Source of the DNA: Limnomonas spitsbergensis
Lineage: Eukaryota > Chlorophyta > Chlorophyceae > Chlamydomonadales
Assembly (NCBI GenBank): GCA_037349105.1
Contig: JAYJMM010000070.1
Span: 868,001-932,000 of the forward strand
Reading direction: 5' to 3'
DNA length: 64,000 bases
The first letter of the stretch is position 1, and each line of letters starts with the position of its first letter. Made by a program: the position numbers and the translations under genes. Positions 10,601 through 23,200 of the stretch are shown one piece after another. Under the pieces are notes generated by a model that made no database searches, was not told where the DNA came from, and worked only from the letters and a program-made list of their open reading frames with translations.

Positions 10601-12987
10601 CACGTTGGGGCCTCTGGCCTCACCTCACATCCACAAGCGAAAGCAAGCAAACAACTAGAGAACAAACTAGCAAAAGATAAAATAGGCCCTTGGCACATCA
10701 CTAGACACTGGCTCGTGTTGGCTCATGCGTGCACAATGCTTTTGGGCAAGCAAGCCAAGAAGAGGTTTAAACAAACACGATGCGTCATATCCAGTGCTGT
10801 GCAGATGACGGACCTTAAGGTGGCTGGGTAACGTAGCTGAATTTCAGCCACCGTAATCTTTTCAAGCAAATTCAGCTATTTTTGAAAGTAAGGGGCCGTA
10901 ATTACGTACACGACTTCTGAATTACGGCGCCAATGCACAGCATTAGTCATGTCCCACTCTCAGCCCCTTCCCTTCCCTGCTCCATAACCTGCTCCATACC
11001 CCGCCCCCTTGGCCCTTGCTCGCCCGGCTCCCTTTCACGCCCCGTTTCCTGCCCTACCCACCAGGACGATGCGTCACATTGCACCCTCAGACCCTCCAAT
11101 TCCCTTCCCTGCATCAGACCCTGCCTTGTAGCCCTCACGCTTCCTCGCCCCGTTTCCTGCCCTACCAGTATAACGGGTAAATCCCTACCTGCACAAAAAA
11201 ACGCAACTCCTCCACCAGCAGCGACTCTGAAAAGTTGACCACTATGGTCCTCGAGGGATACGTGGCCGCAACTGATGTCCACCTCGCTGCCCGCGGAACA
11301 TCACCCAGCCCGCCCGCAGCGCCGCCGCCGCCCGCTCCTGCAGCAGCAGCTGCAGCTGCAGCTCCCCGCAGCAGAGCTCCGCCGGCTGCAAGACTCTGTG
11401 TGCTCCTGTCAACGTGCAGGCTGCTGAGCTGATGCCGCCTGCTGTTCGTTGCATGATGCCTGCTCTCGCTCTCACTCACAAACTCTCCGCCGCCACCACT
11501 GCCGCCGCCAGTGCAACCGATGCCGTCGCCCCGCCTCTGGGTGGGGCTTGTGCCCGTGGAGCGGGTTGAAAGTCGCTGTCTCAGACCGTTGATGCTCCCA
11601 AGTGCTGCCCTAAGTAAATCGGGGCCTTTCTGACTCAGGCCGCTGCTGCTGCCAAGAGCTGATGTTGCTGCTGCATCAGGGCCTTGATGCCTCAGGCTGC
11701 TTATGCTGCTTCCTAGTGTCGTCTTTGCTGCCTCAAGCCCTTGCTGCCGCCGGCTGCTGCTGCTGCCTAGAGCTGTTGCTACTGCCACAGACCCTTGCTG
11801 CCTCTGGCTACAGCTGCTGCCTTGAGCTGCTGCAGGCCCTTTCTGCCTCAGGCCGTTACTGCTACGGCCGATGCTGCCATCCCGACAAGGTTTGCCGCCC
11901 GCTGCTACCTCGGCTGTGGAGGTTAGCCCGCGAAGGTGTCTTCCCTGCCGTTCTGGAACCATGCCTGCTGATACTGACCTGGGAGAGGCGGAGCGGTGCA
12001 GCAAAAATATCCGTGTTAAATCATCCGTGTGGTAATGCCGGCAGCGGTAGTTTTTTAAGAAGCATCGTCTGACAAAAAATCCGGTACCGATACTGAATAC
12101 CGCTATCAATGTGGAGTATTTAATCGTTTGTAAAAGCGGAACCTCGTTTGTAATGCGCGCCTGGCCGTGTGTTGCCTCATAGTGGTCGGAGCGGATGTCA
12201 GCAGTGGCACTTTGTGGAGCCACAGTCAAGCCTCAAGTCTGAACTCTACCAAATACAATGTAGTACCCCTCCCCTCCCCGCACACATATGCACAGAGCAG
12301 CCATTATGAGCAGCCCAAATACCGGTTGGTAGGTCCTGGCCAGCAACCACCCAAGAGTAATCACTGCAGGCGTTTTGCTGCAGCTAAGAAGATGAATAGC
12401 TCGGGCCGAAATCATCCTCTCCCTCAACCATGAATACTGAGGCCCACCTTCTCCTCTCCAAGAGTATTAAACCCTGCTCCCCTTCCACACCAGCCACCAA
12501 CGCCGACGCCCCACGCAGGACCGGGCCTTGGCTGTCAGGGAGGAGCGTGGTCGGTGCTTGCATGTCGGCCTCCTCACGCACACTACCTTCTCCTCTTCCA
12601 CCACAGCCGCCGCCTGCAGCAAGCTGCACAGACGCGGCGGAAGAGTCTGCGCGAAGGGCAGAGCTAGCAGAGAGCTCCGGCGGACACGCCTCACTAGGCC
12701 TTTTCGTTGCTGTCCACCGCTGGGCCGCTGCTGGGCGCAGCTCGCGGGGTTGCTTGCCCTCATTGAATCTGTCGGGATCCGGGCGTGGGCAAGCGACGAG
12801 GGAGGGTCCAAGAGTGGTGAGCCCAGGCGGACGCACCTCCCTCGGCCTGTCGATTGTTGCCGACCGCCGCCGGGCGGATGCTGGGCGCAGCGCGCGGGAC
12901 TCCCCACTCTCCGAGCCGTCGTGAGCAGGGTGCAGGCGGGCGAGGAGCCTGGCACGGCCCGAGGTGGCGTGGCCGGGTCGTCTCCGC
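7690..12987 (-). CDS. Large multi-pass membrane protein with plant-like conserved core and acidic C-terminus, about 1,113 aa visible
   Basis: Five exons (5' to 3'): 12987-12448, 11978-11189, 10484-10329, 9922-9306 and 8929-7690; intron phases 2, 0, 0, 2 all match and donors/acceptors are canonical. A further 5' exon is likely because the first listed exon starts at an acceptor. The conserved core spans exons 2-4: FSESLLVEELRFFVQ, then SDLRLLKLYESGLPAWAV, a hydrophobic helix ending SMAFGFY, then DLYKNIPFVK and an EWLE-type helix. I recall the same order in plant membrane proteins of unknown function. Ala-rich hydrophobic helices follow. The last exon holds an E/D run (plus-strand 8397-8480) and a basic RRRGRKR cluster. 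Exons 1-2 hold in-frame degenerate repeats (ELRPA-type twice; GSS-LRQQGP-type about five times). Function unknown; membrane location likely. Confidence 0.7.
10075..10214. repeat. Intronic palindromic element, arms about 45 bp
   Basis: The left arm (10075-10119) and right arm (10168-10214) are inverted copies sharing GGCAAGGT and AAGAGGAAGCT, with an AT-rich centre. It sits inside the 9923-10328 intron of the membrane-protein gene. It has no coding capacity and resembles a small foldback or MITE-type element. Confidence 0.55.
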
Positions 12988-13221
12988 CTAAAACAACAGG
13001 AATTATGACATGACTTTCGGCTTTATAAGGCATCGTGGTGGTGTGGTGGTGGACTGGTGGTGTGCTTGATTGTGCAGAATGGAAGAAAATGTCAAGATTA
13101 ATGGCTGGGATTTTTTTAATTAGGATAGACGTGCATACCTGTGTTTGTGTGCGTGTGTGGTTTTTCATGTATGACAGCAGCTGAGCGCGCATGCGTGCCT
13201 GCGCCTAGCCCAGTCACACAC

Positions 13222-15491
13222 TCACAAGGGTTGCTGGTCTCGTCCTGTTTGACAAGTCTGGTCATCCAGGCTTAGCCAAGCGCTCCATGAGGGCTCCTTG
13301 GAGGGGCCTTGAGGGTAGGTGCCATCCTGCTGGCTTCTCCAGTCGCTTTGTGTTGGTTGGGTCTGCCCAGGAGCTGCGGTCGTGGCTCGGTCGTCCCTCA
13401 GGCAGCCGTAGTAGTACTGAAGGTCGTCCAGCTGAAAAGGCGGCGAGGGGGCAAGGTGGCACAACTAGAAGGATGAGGAGCGAGCAAAGGGGGCATCTTC
13501 ATCCTGTATGCAGTTCTGCACTGCAAGTATGATGGCCTAAAAATACCTGTATGCACCGCATGATGGCCTAAACGAAGAAGGCTATCGGTTGCTTATGTAA
13601 GCGGTGCAGCAACAACAACAAGTTCAGGAGCGGGGGCGGGGGCAAGGGGGCTGTCTCTCCTGTCTTAAATGCCTGAAGCCCTTCAATAAACGGCTAAGGG
13701 TTGCATATGTAGGCAATGCAGCATGAGCAACTTGAGGAGCGGGGGAGGGGACAAGGCGGCTGTTGATTCTGCTTGCATGGCCTGCTGGCCCTCTGCTTTT
13801 AGGCACAGATGTGTAAGCAATACGAAGGACGGTTACCGAGTCACAAAAATGAATTTCAGGTATTAAGGATAACATCCAGAGGGTGGGAGCAACCCAGGGT
13901 TCCGGGGCTGGCTTATGCCCTGGACCCAATGGTTTCCCCCCTCCTGATAACAAATTAACGACACATTCAAACCTGACCAGCGCCAAGATTCCCCTACCAG
14001 TCGCTCAAACGCTCTGTCCCGTCCTGTCCCCTAAAGTTTATGCCCTATTATCCATATTGAAGAATTAAACAGCCCGCACCATCTCCCCCAATTGATGCCT
14101 TACCGTATTGAACAGCCTCTTTGTCGTGTGCCTAGCTTCAAGGACCAGCCGAGCGTCCTATGACACACAGGCAGGCAGGCAGGGGGCGAGCGTAGGGACC
14201 TCCCATCAAAGACACACCACAACCAAGGAAACGGTTATTGGAATTTTACACAGGAATATAAATGGAAATGTAGTGGAACCTTTCTTGATTCCACGGGACC
14301 GTAGTGCCTGAACAACAGTACTCATCCTGTTATATTGCTGCATTCGTATCTGGGGTGTGGTGGCGGCATTATTGGTTTGAGAATCTAGACCGCTCCCAAG
14401 GTTGTTCCGCACTGCCCGATCCACCCCCATTCACATGTCAGTATGCGATAGCGACTTCACTGGTTATCAAGTTATGGCCTTCTCCAACATGATATCCAAC
14501 TGGGCCGTAAGACCCACCTGATGCAGCGGGAATAGGAAGTCCAGGCCCTGCATGGCGGCCCACTCCACCTCCAGCGCAACGATCGCATGCGGGCGGCCGC
14601 CATGGCCAGCGCTCGCAAAAGGGCTCCGCTTGTCCAGCAGGGTGTTGACCTTCCCCAAGGCGCGGGTGAGGGCCCCATTCTGTTGAAGGGACCAAAGTTT
14701 TGAGTTTTGTGGACGAAAGGTCTGAGTTTCAGGGTGGGGTTCAGGGTCAGGGTTCAAGGTTTGGGTCCAGTGACCCTCCTCAGGGAAAAAGTCAGGGCCT
14801 CGTTCTGTTTTGTTGCCAAGTTAACGCAACCACCCAAAGGATTTAGAAAGGGCCAGGCACAGTGAACCGGTTGGAAACCAGCAAGGAGGAATGTTCTGTT
14901 GCAGGAACCAAGCGTTGTAGGGGGCATGGGAATGCGAGTGTATTGGTGTGTGTGGGGGGGTGGCCTCTATAAGCAAGGCGTGGGTCGGGGCTCCGTACTT
15001 TCGCCCAGAGATCGAGGGTTGGGGATCCAGGTTTGGGTTGGGTGACATTCCCTAGGGTGTGAGAGGGCTCCATTCTGTTGCCCAAGGGTAGGAGGACATG
15101 AGGTGGAACACATGGCGGTGGCTAAATTGGTGTATTTGGTGGTACCCGTGCAGGTAATACTGAATGAGGTAGAGCTAGTTTTCCTGATCGTTTCTTGATT
15201 GTCCATTGTGCTCTGGGTGCAAGGGTTTCAGGGTTTGGGGCTTGATTAGCTCAAGTGACTCGAGTCCATCGCTCACAGCAGCCCACAGGATCCATGGGGA
15301 AGAGGCCAAGGGGGACACACTAGAGAAAGACGGATGGTTTGTTCTGTTCACACTGTAGCCACAACTCATGCTGCTCCCGCATGGAGCGCCTGCGTGCGGC
15401 ATAGGTTGAACTCACCCGGGCATGTGCGTCCCATTCCTTGAGGATGACCAGGACAAACAGCTTGCGCTCAGGCAGGCTCAGCAGCAGTTTT
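13222..15491 (-). CDS. Unknown gene, three recognisable exons (5' end not found)
   Basis: Three exons agree in phase: 15491-15416, 14679-14518 and 13431-13222 (stop). Exon 1 encodes LLLSLPERKLFVLVILKEW and ends at CGG|GTGAGT; exon 2 begins NGALTRALGKVNTLLDKR and ends CATCAG|GTGGGT; the last begins LDDLQYYYGCLRDDR after TTTTCAG. Both introns are phase 0. Exon 2 codes a globular-looking segment (HAIVALEVEWAAMQGLDFLF) and the last exon a Gln/Ser-rich tail. Further exons may lie in 13432-14517 and upstream of 15491. I do not recognise the family. The intron at 14680-15415 holds decayed copies of the start of exon 2. Confidence is moderate that these exons are real, low that the model is complete. 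Confidence 0.45.
14760..15085 (-). repeat. Decayed copies of the exon-2 start of the preceding gene
   Basis: On the minus strand the boundary CAACAG|AATGGGGCCCTC (14670-14686) is echoed by CAACAGAATGGAGCCCTC near 15070 and AACAGAACGAGGCCCTGAC near 14795. The first also continues with a GGGAA-GTCA block like the real exon. The copies contain stops and look like pseudo-exons. Confidence 0.45.
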
Positions 15492-15544
15492 CTGCATGTC
15501 TGGCTGGCCCTCCATATCCTACAAACCGGTACATGACAAATTTG

Positions 15545-15580
15545 AATTCAGCAGCAGCAGCAGCAGCAGCAGCTGCTGCA
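15545..15580 (+). repeat. CAG trinucleotide run
   Basis: About eight AGC/CAG units run into CTGCTGC, giving a simple repeat that can fold back on itself. It lies outside the assigned exons. Confidence 0.6.
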
Positions 15581-15688
15581 AAGGGCTCTATTGTCTTGCT
15601 CCCTCTCCCCGCCATGCAGCAAGTGCGGTGGTTGGTGCATGGTTCCCCTGCATTCCTTCGCGTTGTTTCATGCATCCCAGATTCTGAG

Positions 15689-15940
15689 TGTATCTACCCG
15701 ATGGTGATTCGCGTCAACGGGTAGAACGACGGTTCGCGGAGCTCCTGGCTCATCGTATCGGCAACTGTTTCATCGTGGAGTGGGTCTTCACGCTTGACTT
15801 CTGCTTTGTGAAGCGATCAGACAGCACGCGTTGAGAAATTTGCTGCTGCTGCAGCTGGCGTGGTGAGGAGCAGGGGCATAACGCTTGACTATGACCGTGA
15901 GCCGACACGTCACTTGCCGTACACGGAAGCTGGGGAGCAG
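15689..15940 (+). other. Candidate plus-strand exon fragments with a frame break
   Basis: Frame 15689-15834 reads ERRFAELLAHRIGNCFIVEW and ends in a stop. A second frame, shifted by +1 and overlapping, continues as GITLDYDREPTRHLPYTEAG to a good donor GAGCAG|GTAGAC at 15940. Both look protein-like but they do not join without a frameshift. This could be a pseudogene fragment, an assembly error or coincidence; no family is recognised. Confidence 0.25.
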
Positions 15941-17203
15941 GTAGACAGACAGCAGCATTTTAGGCAGCAGCAGCAGCCAGCCATAAAGCCAGCGAGGAGC
16001 ACCAGAGGTGTGGCACAATGGAGGCTGATGCATGTTGTGTTGGTGACCTAGATTCAAATGTCCCATTCCAATGCACAGGCCCTGAATGCCATTGCTCATC
16101 GTCCTAGCTGCACAATGAGCTGGTAACACCCCACTGCATTCCTGACTGCCCTATCCTTTGGCTACATTGATGGGAAGGCGATTATTGACCCTTCAACTTC
16201 AGGTTCCCACATGGCCCCCCCCTTTTAATCCATTGACGAAATGGAGTGGCCAGAGCCCAAGTGATCATGGAGTGGCTTTCTTTAGCTCATTAAGTTATCC
16301 GCTAGCTATTAGCTAGAAGGAAGGGTCAGGGCATCCACCTGTCCATCTGAGGCCCCAGTGCCCAAGGCCTCTTTTTTGCTTCTTCGTCACCCTCCTGCCC
16401 CTAACATGCATGACCAGGCGTCAATCCTGCTTTCTGTCACAGCCTTGGATGCCATGGCCAGCAGCAAAGCAGCTGGGGTTTCAGACTCATGAGCACTTCG
16501 GCACATTATTTGAAACATTCAAGGCACCAGCACTCAAGTGATCCTGTTGCTTTGATAGATAATAACATCATGATACCTGTCGGAGCGTTTGACAAGCACT
16601 CGAACAAATGTTCACAAGCAAATCTCTACAGGGCTCATCCCAAAGCACAGTGGCTTTGGAAACACTCATTTTGAAACATAAAAAAGCTACGTTGGATCGT
16701 GATGGGCTTGATGGCAGCTACGGATGTAAGTGCCAGTGTGCTACACATTTCACACATCTCATACTTAGCAACTGAATATTTTTGATAGTTTTCTGACACC
16801 CTGGACAGGCCTCTACCTGCTATCTCATGCAGATCCCACTACAGCATAATATTAAAACAAAAAAATTACTACCAATGCAATTCACACGGTGGGTATCTGG
16901 TTTGGAAATCCGGCCATCCTCCGCCGCTTGGAGAAGGAAGTTTGAAATTCTCCCCGCCTCACAATTGCCAGCCCAGCCTTAGAATTGGAATCACCACTGC
17001 CAACCTTGCGCTAAAATGGAAGGATATCTAACCCCAGATCTGAACGCACTTCAAACCCTAAGGCAAGCCCCCAGTCAGCACACTTCTTAACCCTAACCCT
17101 ACCACCAGGCTGTTCCCCCAAAGCCTGATTTAGGTTTCAATGCTTGGGAACCCAACATCAGAACCCTGAAGTCTCAATTTATCCGCACAATTTTCTAAGC
17201 AGT
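15941..17203. other. Intergenic stretch, no supported gene
   Basis: No open frame with coding character on either strand. The end (about 17000-17130) has degenerate CCCTAA-type motifs. It probably includes the 3' UTR of the minus-strand giant gene that ends at 17204. Confidence 0.4.
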
Positions 17204-20200
17204 TCAAGGCCCCCCTTGTCCTCTTGTTACCAAGTGACCGTATGAGGACCGGGTCCCCGCGTTCATCAAGCGGAGCTGAGCAAGCAGATGAGCCGTTGCC
17301 TGCCTAGCGCCCAAGGCCTCTTCAGCCCCTGTCGCCATTGGCCTTGCTGCCGCAGGCCGAGGTGGAGGCGCCGCCGCCGCCGCTGCTTTTCCTCCTGCTG
17401 CTGCTGATGCTGCTCCTGTTCCTTCAGTAGGGCCTGCTCTCCTGCCAAGGGCATGCCTATGGCTGTCCAGCGGGTCTGGGCCAAACAGCGTTGAGCTCAC
17501 CCTGGGTCCCCCCACCGATCTAGACCGCCAGAGTGAGCCGCCTCCGCCGCCACCACCCTCGCCACCCTCGCTGCCGGTTACTTTACGGGCAGGTGCGGCA
17601 GCACCCAGCGTACCCCCCACATCCCGCTCCTCCTCCTCCGCTTGCAAAAGCCAGGTTGCCGAGGCAGGTTGAGAGCTATGACCAGGGAACGCGGGCTGTA
17701 CGACAGGCCCTGTCACGTGCATGGGGTGCGACAGGGGCACTGGTGCTATCTCCTCCCTTCCCATTTCCCCACTTTTGTCAGGGTTCAGGCTCTGGCTACG
17801 AAGTTGCCGCTGGGCAGGAACAGCCTTGCCAGCGCTGCCGGGCTGCGGCCAATCCTGCTGCGTTGGCTGCCCGAGGTTGCCGGTGTCGTAGCTGCCGCCC
17901 AGGGTGTCCCGTGCGAAAGCAGACATGCCCAGATCCGGATCTGGATCTATTGGGCTAGTCGTAGATCTAGCACCGGATCCGGTGCGGGCGAACCAAGCGC
18001 TGGCTACATGGGCAGTGCTTCCAAGTGTCCCGCTGTCCCCACCGGGTGGGCTGGGGTAGAACATGTCCTGCCCAGGTGTGGTCAAGACAGAGCCACCCGC
18101 GCCCCCAACCGAGGAAGAGGCGGCGGCGGCGGCGGCGCCCCCGTCCGTCACCCACTCGGCCGCTGCGACCATCCAAGCGTACGGCGAACCGGGCTGCAAT
18201 GCTGACGGCCCTACTGCAGCATCACCTGCCCATAGAGGCTGCTGGGACATCGAAGCAGTGCGGTAGACAGGCGCAGGGGCAGGGGCAGAGGGTAGCCAGG
18301 GCGGTGCCGCTGCCGGGGTGGAGTCCGCACTGGACTCCTGGCCGTGGTATCGGAGCGCCGCCGCCTGGGACGGTGGGCGAGATGGTGAGGCTATGGGTGC
18401 AGCCACCGCGGCGGCCTGGGCCGCGGAGGCGGCATGCCAGCTCCTGTGAGTTGCCGCTAAAGCTGCTGCTACTGCCTGGGGAGCTGCCTGGGGAGCGGTG
18501 CCTGCTCCTCCTGCTGCTGATCCCCCATAGCTGTTGTTGGCACGGGACCCGAACCAGCCGTGCAGACTGCCTGGCGAAGTAGAGGACTCTGACGCGGTCG
18601 GATCCATTTGAGGGCCTGTTGCGCTATCGACGACCTCGTCAGCAAGCCACCGCTGCTGCTGGATCTGGCTAGATCCATTCCAGATCTGGCTCGGATCCGA
18701 TCCGGGCAGGAGCGAGTTAGCCTCGCGCATGGCGTCGCCAGAATTTGCTGTCGAGTCGGCAGCGGACATGACCCAAGCCCACTCGCCTTGTTGCTGTGGC
18801 AGCTGTTGCTGTGGAGTGGCCATAGGTGTGAAGCTGCCAGCCAGTACCGCCGGGGCAAAGACGCTGACCTGGCCTAATTTATTGTCCTCGGGATGCTCGC
18901 CTGCACCTGGGGCGATGGGCCGTAGTTGCAGTTGTGGTGTTTGGTAGCTGGCGGCTGAAAGGACAGGGGAAGTACCCCCAGCTGCTGCCAGCTGCTGGCT
19001 GCCAGCGGGCATGCCTTGCTGCTGCTGCCATGCTGGTGCAGGCCAGGAGTTAGGCGGTTGCTGCAGCGGCAGCTGTTGTTGTTTCTGTCGCTGCCATGCA
19101 CGCTCTGTCCAATGACCAGGCTGTGGCTGCTGTTGCTGTTCCCATGCGTGTCCATCCTGATGATTTGGCTGCGGGTGTTGCTGCCATACGTGCTCATACC
19201 GGCCACTAGACTGATGTCGCTGCTGCTGATATGGCTGCGGTATACCCATCGCTATGTCAGCGAAAGTTGTCGGCAGAGCACACTGCTCAGGCTGCAACTG
19301 CCATGGCCTCCGCTGCTGATGCTGTTGACCTTGCTGTTGCTGTTGCTGCTGGTGTTGTTGCGGTTGTTGTTGCTGCCGTTGTTGCTGTTGCTGTTGGGCC
19401 GGGAGAGGTCTTGCGTGCGGGGCAGACATCTGGGGCTGCTTTGTCGGGAGAGAGGTCCGGGCGCGTGCGGGCGCTGAAACCAGACGCAGCTGCCGCGGGG
19501 CTTGATATACCGTACGGCTGCAGGCAGAGGGGATCAACGCTCAAGGGTGAAATCGGGGATATCTAGGGGGGATGAAGGGTTCCGGGTTAATGATATAGGG
19601 TTAAGGGTTTATGTAAGGTGAAATGGACATGTCAACTCTCAATGTTTGGGTACCAATATGTGATGCTTCGTTTTGGGGGTGACTGGGTGAGGAGAGTGCG
19701 TCTCAGAGGTAAGTAACGGGTGGAAAGTTCAAATATTAAACCCTCAACCCTACAACGCAAACCCGTTTTAGTGAGGAGGGTGTTTAAGGACCTGCTACGT
19801 GTGAACCTTTGACAATGTTGTGTGGATGTGTCGTCACTGTATGAACAACCCCAACCTTTTCAGGAGAGGATCTGGAATGTGTCATAACCAGATTCTTCAC
19901 CCCACACCCAGCCACACCCGCAGATCTACACCCTTGGCACTAGCCGTGGCAATCCTGCATTCAACAGGAAACTTTTAGGGCACCACCAGTCAAGACCTGG
20001 CCTGGCCTGGCACTGCGTGATAGCGAGTTGAAGCTCACCCCTCAAGCCATGATGCAAAGAAAGCCACATACAGTGAAGCATGGGCTGAGGCAGCACCAGG
20101 CCTTTAAAGCAGCCTTGATAGCAGATTGCAGCCCACCCCACCCCACCCTCCAACCCACCCACCTACCCAGCCCACCCACCTGCGCTGCATCTCAGCAGTC

Positions 20201-23200
20201 CGCCCCCCTGCCGCTGCGTCCCTCCCTGCCCCCAGCCTCCCCTCCCCCTCCAGCCCAGAGGGCCGCGCGCCCCGCGTCCCCGCCCCCGTCGCAGCAGCTG
20301 TCGCTCCGGCTGAGGCGGAGCGGCGCTCCCTGGGCCTGCCGTGGGCAGCATGTGGGCCTGCCTGTAGCATGCTGCCGTGGGCGGTATGTGGGCTTGCCTG
20401 CAGGGCACGCTCTGCTGCTGAGGAGGCCCCGGACGGGTAGGAGTACCTGAGAGGGGTACCGGTATTGCAATGTTTTGCGAGGGGATGCAGGGCAGTACAT
20501 CGTCTTTATGCGGGGGGCAGTGAGGCAGTACATCATGGTTTTTGTTTGCTGGGGGGTGCGAGACACAGCGGAGTAGTTCTTGCGGGGTGGGGGTGCGGGG
20601 CACTGCAGAGTATTGCGGATGTTTTGGGGTTTAGGGGCACTGCGGGGCACTGCGGGGGTTTTGAGGGGCAGCACGAAGTATTGTGGCAGTTGTACAGTTG
20701 TCCTGGGTACTGGGATTGCAGGTTTTGAACGGGGTTTTCCAGGACATTGCGGGGTGGTCTGGTAGCTGGGGGCTCTGTCCTGTACCGGTACTTAGTTTAG
20801 GCTTTCAATCCAAGTGTAAGCTGAAGATTCGGCTTCTGGACATAAAGCGAGACTGACTGGAATTCATCCCATGTCCACATTACTGTCAAGAACAAACACT
20901 GAAAACATGAAACCAATACCGGTACCGGTAATATAATAATATACCTATAAATGTTATTCCAAACTAACAGTTCAGGGTCCATCTTGAACAAACAACGGCA
21001 CTTGAGGGTTGCACGTTTTTGACCCTGCTGCCCCCCGGTTCACACCTTCTCCCTTGCTGCCCTCCTGAGTCCGAGAGGCCCTCCAACACACTCTCAATAG
21101 ACAGCAGACGCGCCACAACAGCTGAGGGCGCGGCTCCAGACTGCAGGATGAAACCACGTAGCGGTACCGTGCCAAAGGAGTTGCCCGGGGTATGTTGTGC
21201 TGCTGGTGTCCCGCCGAAGTGTTGCACGGCCTGAACTGAAGTCCCCAGAGAATGCCGTACTGCTGGCGCCCCAAGCGTTTGCCGCACTGCTGGTGTTGCC
21301 AGGCTTTGCCGTACTGCTAGGTTGACCAGATCTCGCAACTCACCCCGGGCCGGTGTACGCTGCGGTACAACTGTTACTGAGGGCCGCCACACTGCTGGGT
21401 GCTGATGCAGCTGTCCCGCTGCCCTCAGCAGATGTACTGCCGCCCCTGGGAGCTGTACCGCTGTCCCTGACAGATGTACCGCTGTCGGGGCTGAAGAGCT
21501 CACAGATGCACTGCAAGAGATGCTCTGGTCAGGGGCCGCCAGGGGCTGCCCAAGTCCTAAAGGGGCGGGGCAGGAGGACGTAGGGTTAGGGGTTTTGGGG
21601 GGAACGGGAGGAGGTAGGGTTAAGGACTCAGGGTTTGGGGGGGTTAGGGTTTAGGGTTGATGGGGGAATGGGAGTAGGTAGGATTTAGGGCTTAGGGGGG
21701 GATGGGAGGAGGTAGGGTTAACGGTTCAGGGTTCAGGGGGATATAGGAGGGGGTGGGGGTCCAGAGGAAAGGTCTCGTTGCTGCAGCTTCTTGACATTTG
21801 CCACGTTGCCTTTTTCGAGAACGACTTTTGGAAAGGAGCCTTGCTGTTCAGCTTAAGCCAAATTCCCTGCCATTCCTCAATTCCGGTTTGCATTGACTGG
21901 TCAACTCCAAAGAAGGCAGTCTGGTTCAGATGCGTATTGACATTGTAAAGGATCAAGGTCTGGAATGGGAGTGAGTGAAGGAAGAAGTGAGAAATTAAGA
22001 CCAGAAAGTAAGAAAGGGGGAGAAACTAGCAAGCTATGGGGTTGAACTATTCGGGGAAACTGTGAAGGTGAACAATACCGGTACTGTAGAAAATAACCAA
22101 GGGGTGAAGTGGTTGGGGAAACTGCTAAGAGCAAGACTACTTGGGGTAACTGCTGAGGGTAAAACTAGTGGGAAAGTGGAAAAGTGCTGAGGCGAATACT
22201 ACCGGTAGTGGGGAAGTGGCTTAGGGTGCAATAAGCAAGAGGGGACAACTACTAGGTAGGTGAGACGACGACTAGGTAGGTGAGACGGCGACTAGGTAGT
22301 AGGTTGGTAGAATTGAGTACCTTCCAACCGCTTGGGGGGTGTCCTTTCCGGGGAGCCTCCAGAGCGGGGCCAGATGTTCTCCAAATGCCGGATTTTGTCC
22401 AAGGCGCCGATGGGGCTCGGGGGCGGCGGCGGCGGCGGCGGCAGAGCGGTAGTGGACTTGGCTGCGCTGTAAACAGCCTTAGAGGCCGCAGCTGCTACAG
22501 CCACTGCGATATTGTTGGGCGGCAGTATCAGCGACGGCGCTGCTGCTGCCGCCGCTCCAGCCACAGCAATGTTGGTGACCGGCAACGGCGGCTGCGGCGG
22601 CACTGCGGCGGCTGCTCGTGCTGAGGGAGGGCGCAGTGCCAAGGGAGACAGCAGGCGGTCTGTCACGGCCAGGTGCGGCGGCGGCGGCGGCGGCGGCGGC
22701 AGCTTCTTGGCAGCTTCTGCCTGGGTCCTGGAAGCTGCTCGCCTGGGCGCTGTGCATGGCTGGTCGGTGGATGCGGTCGGACCAGCGGGCGGCAGGTTGC
22801 CCGCAGCGCTGTGCACAAGCGCTGACTTGTTGCCTTGAGCAGTAGCAGCGGCGGCGGCAGGAGGAGGGGACCGCTCTACCTCCTTCAGCTCTTGCTCCAA
22901 CTGTTGTTGCTGCTCCTCCTGCTCTAGCTTTTGCTGCAGGGTGTACTGCCCGGTCGATGCATACTGCTCACTCCTAGCAGCTGTAGCATCTGCGGGCCCG
23001 AAAGGAGTTCCGCTATTGAGGAGCGGGAGACGCTGCAAAAACTGTTCGACGGCAAGACCAGCAGGCCCCAGTCCAGATCCAAATTCAGATCCGGATCTGT
23101 ATCCAAACCCGGGACTGTCAGCTGCCGGTGACTGACTGTGGCGGACTCCCTGCTGAGACAAGCAGCTAGAGCAGAGTAGAAGGAGCTGTCCAGACGCTGG

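Noticed and set aside
12467..13192. Alternative minus frame beginning near 13192 with His/Thr-rich start
   Set aside because: It overlaps the exon 12987-12448 in another frame; only the chosen frame is open from acceptor to a phase-matched donor.
17533..19566. Plus-strand frames with Leu-rich or Arg-rich runs
   Set aside because: These are the complementary reading of polyQ (CAG) codons in the last exon of the giant gene.
21771..21950. Plus-strand frame LLDICHVAFFENDFWKG
   Set aside because: Its upstream acceptor is weaker and there is no donor; the opposite strand has a far stronger pyrimidine tract and CAG. Neither is certain.
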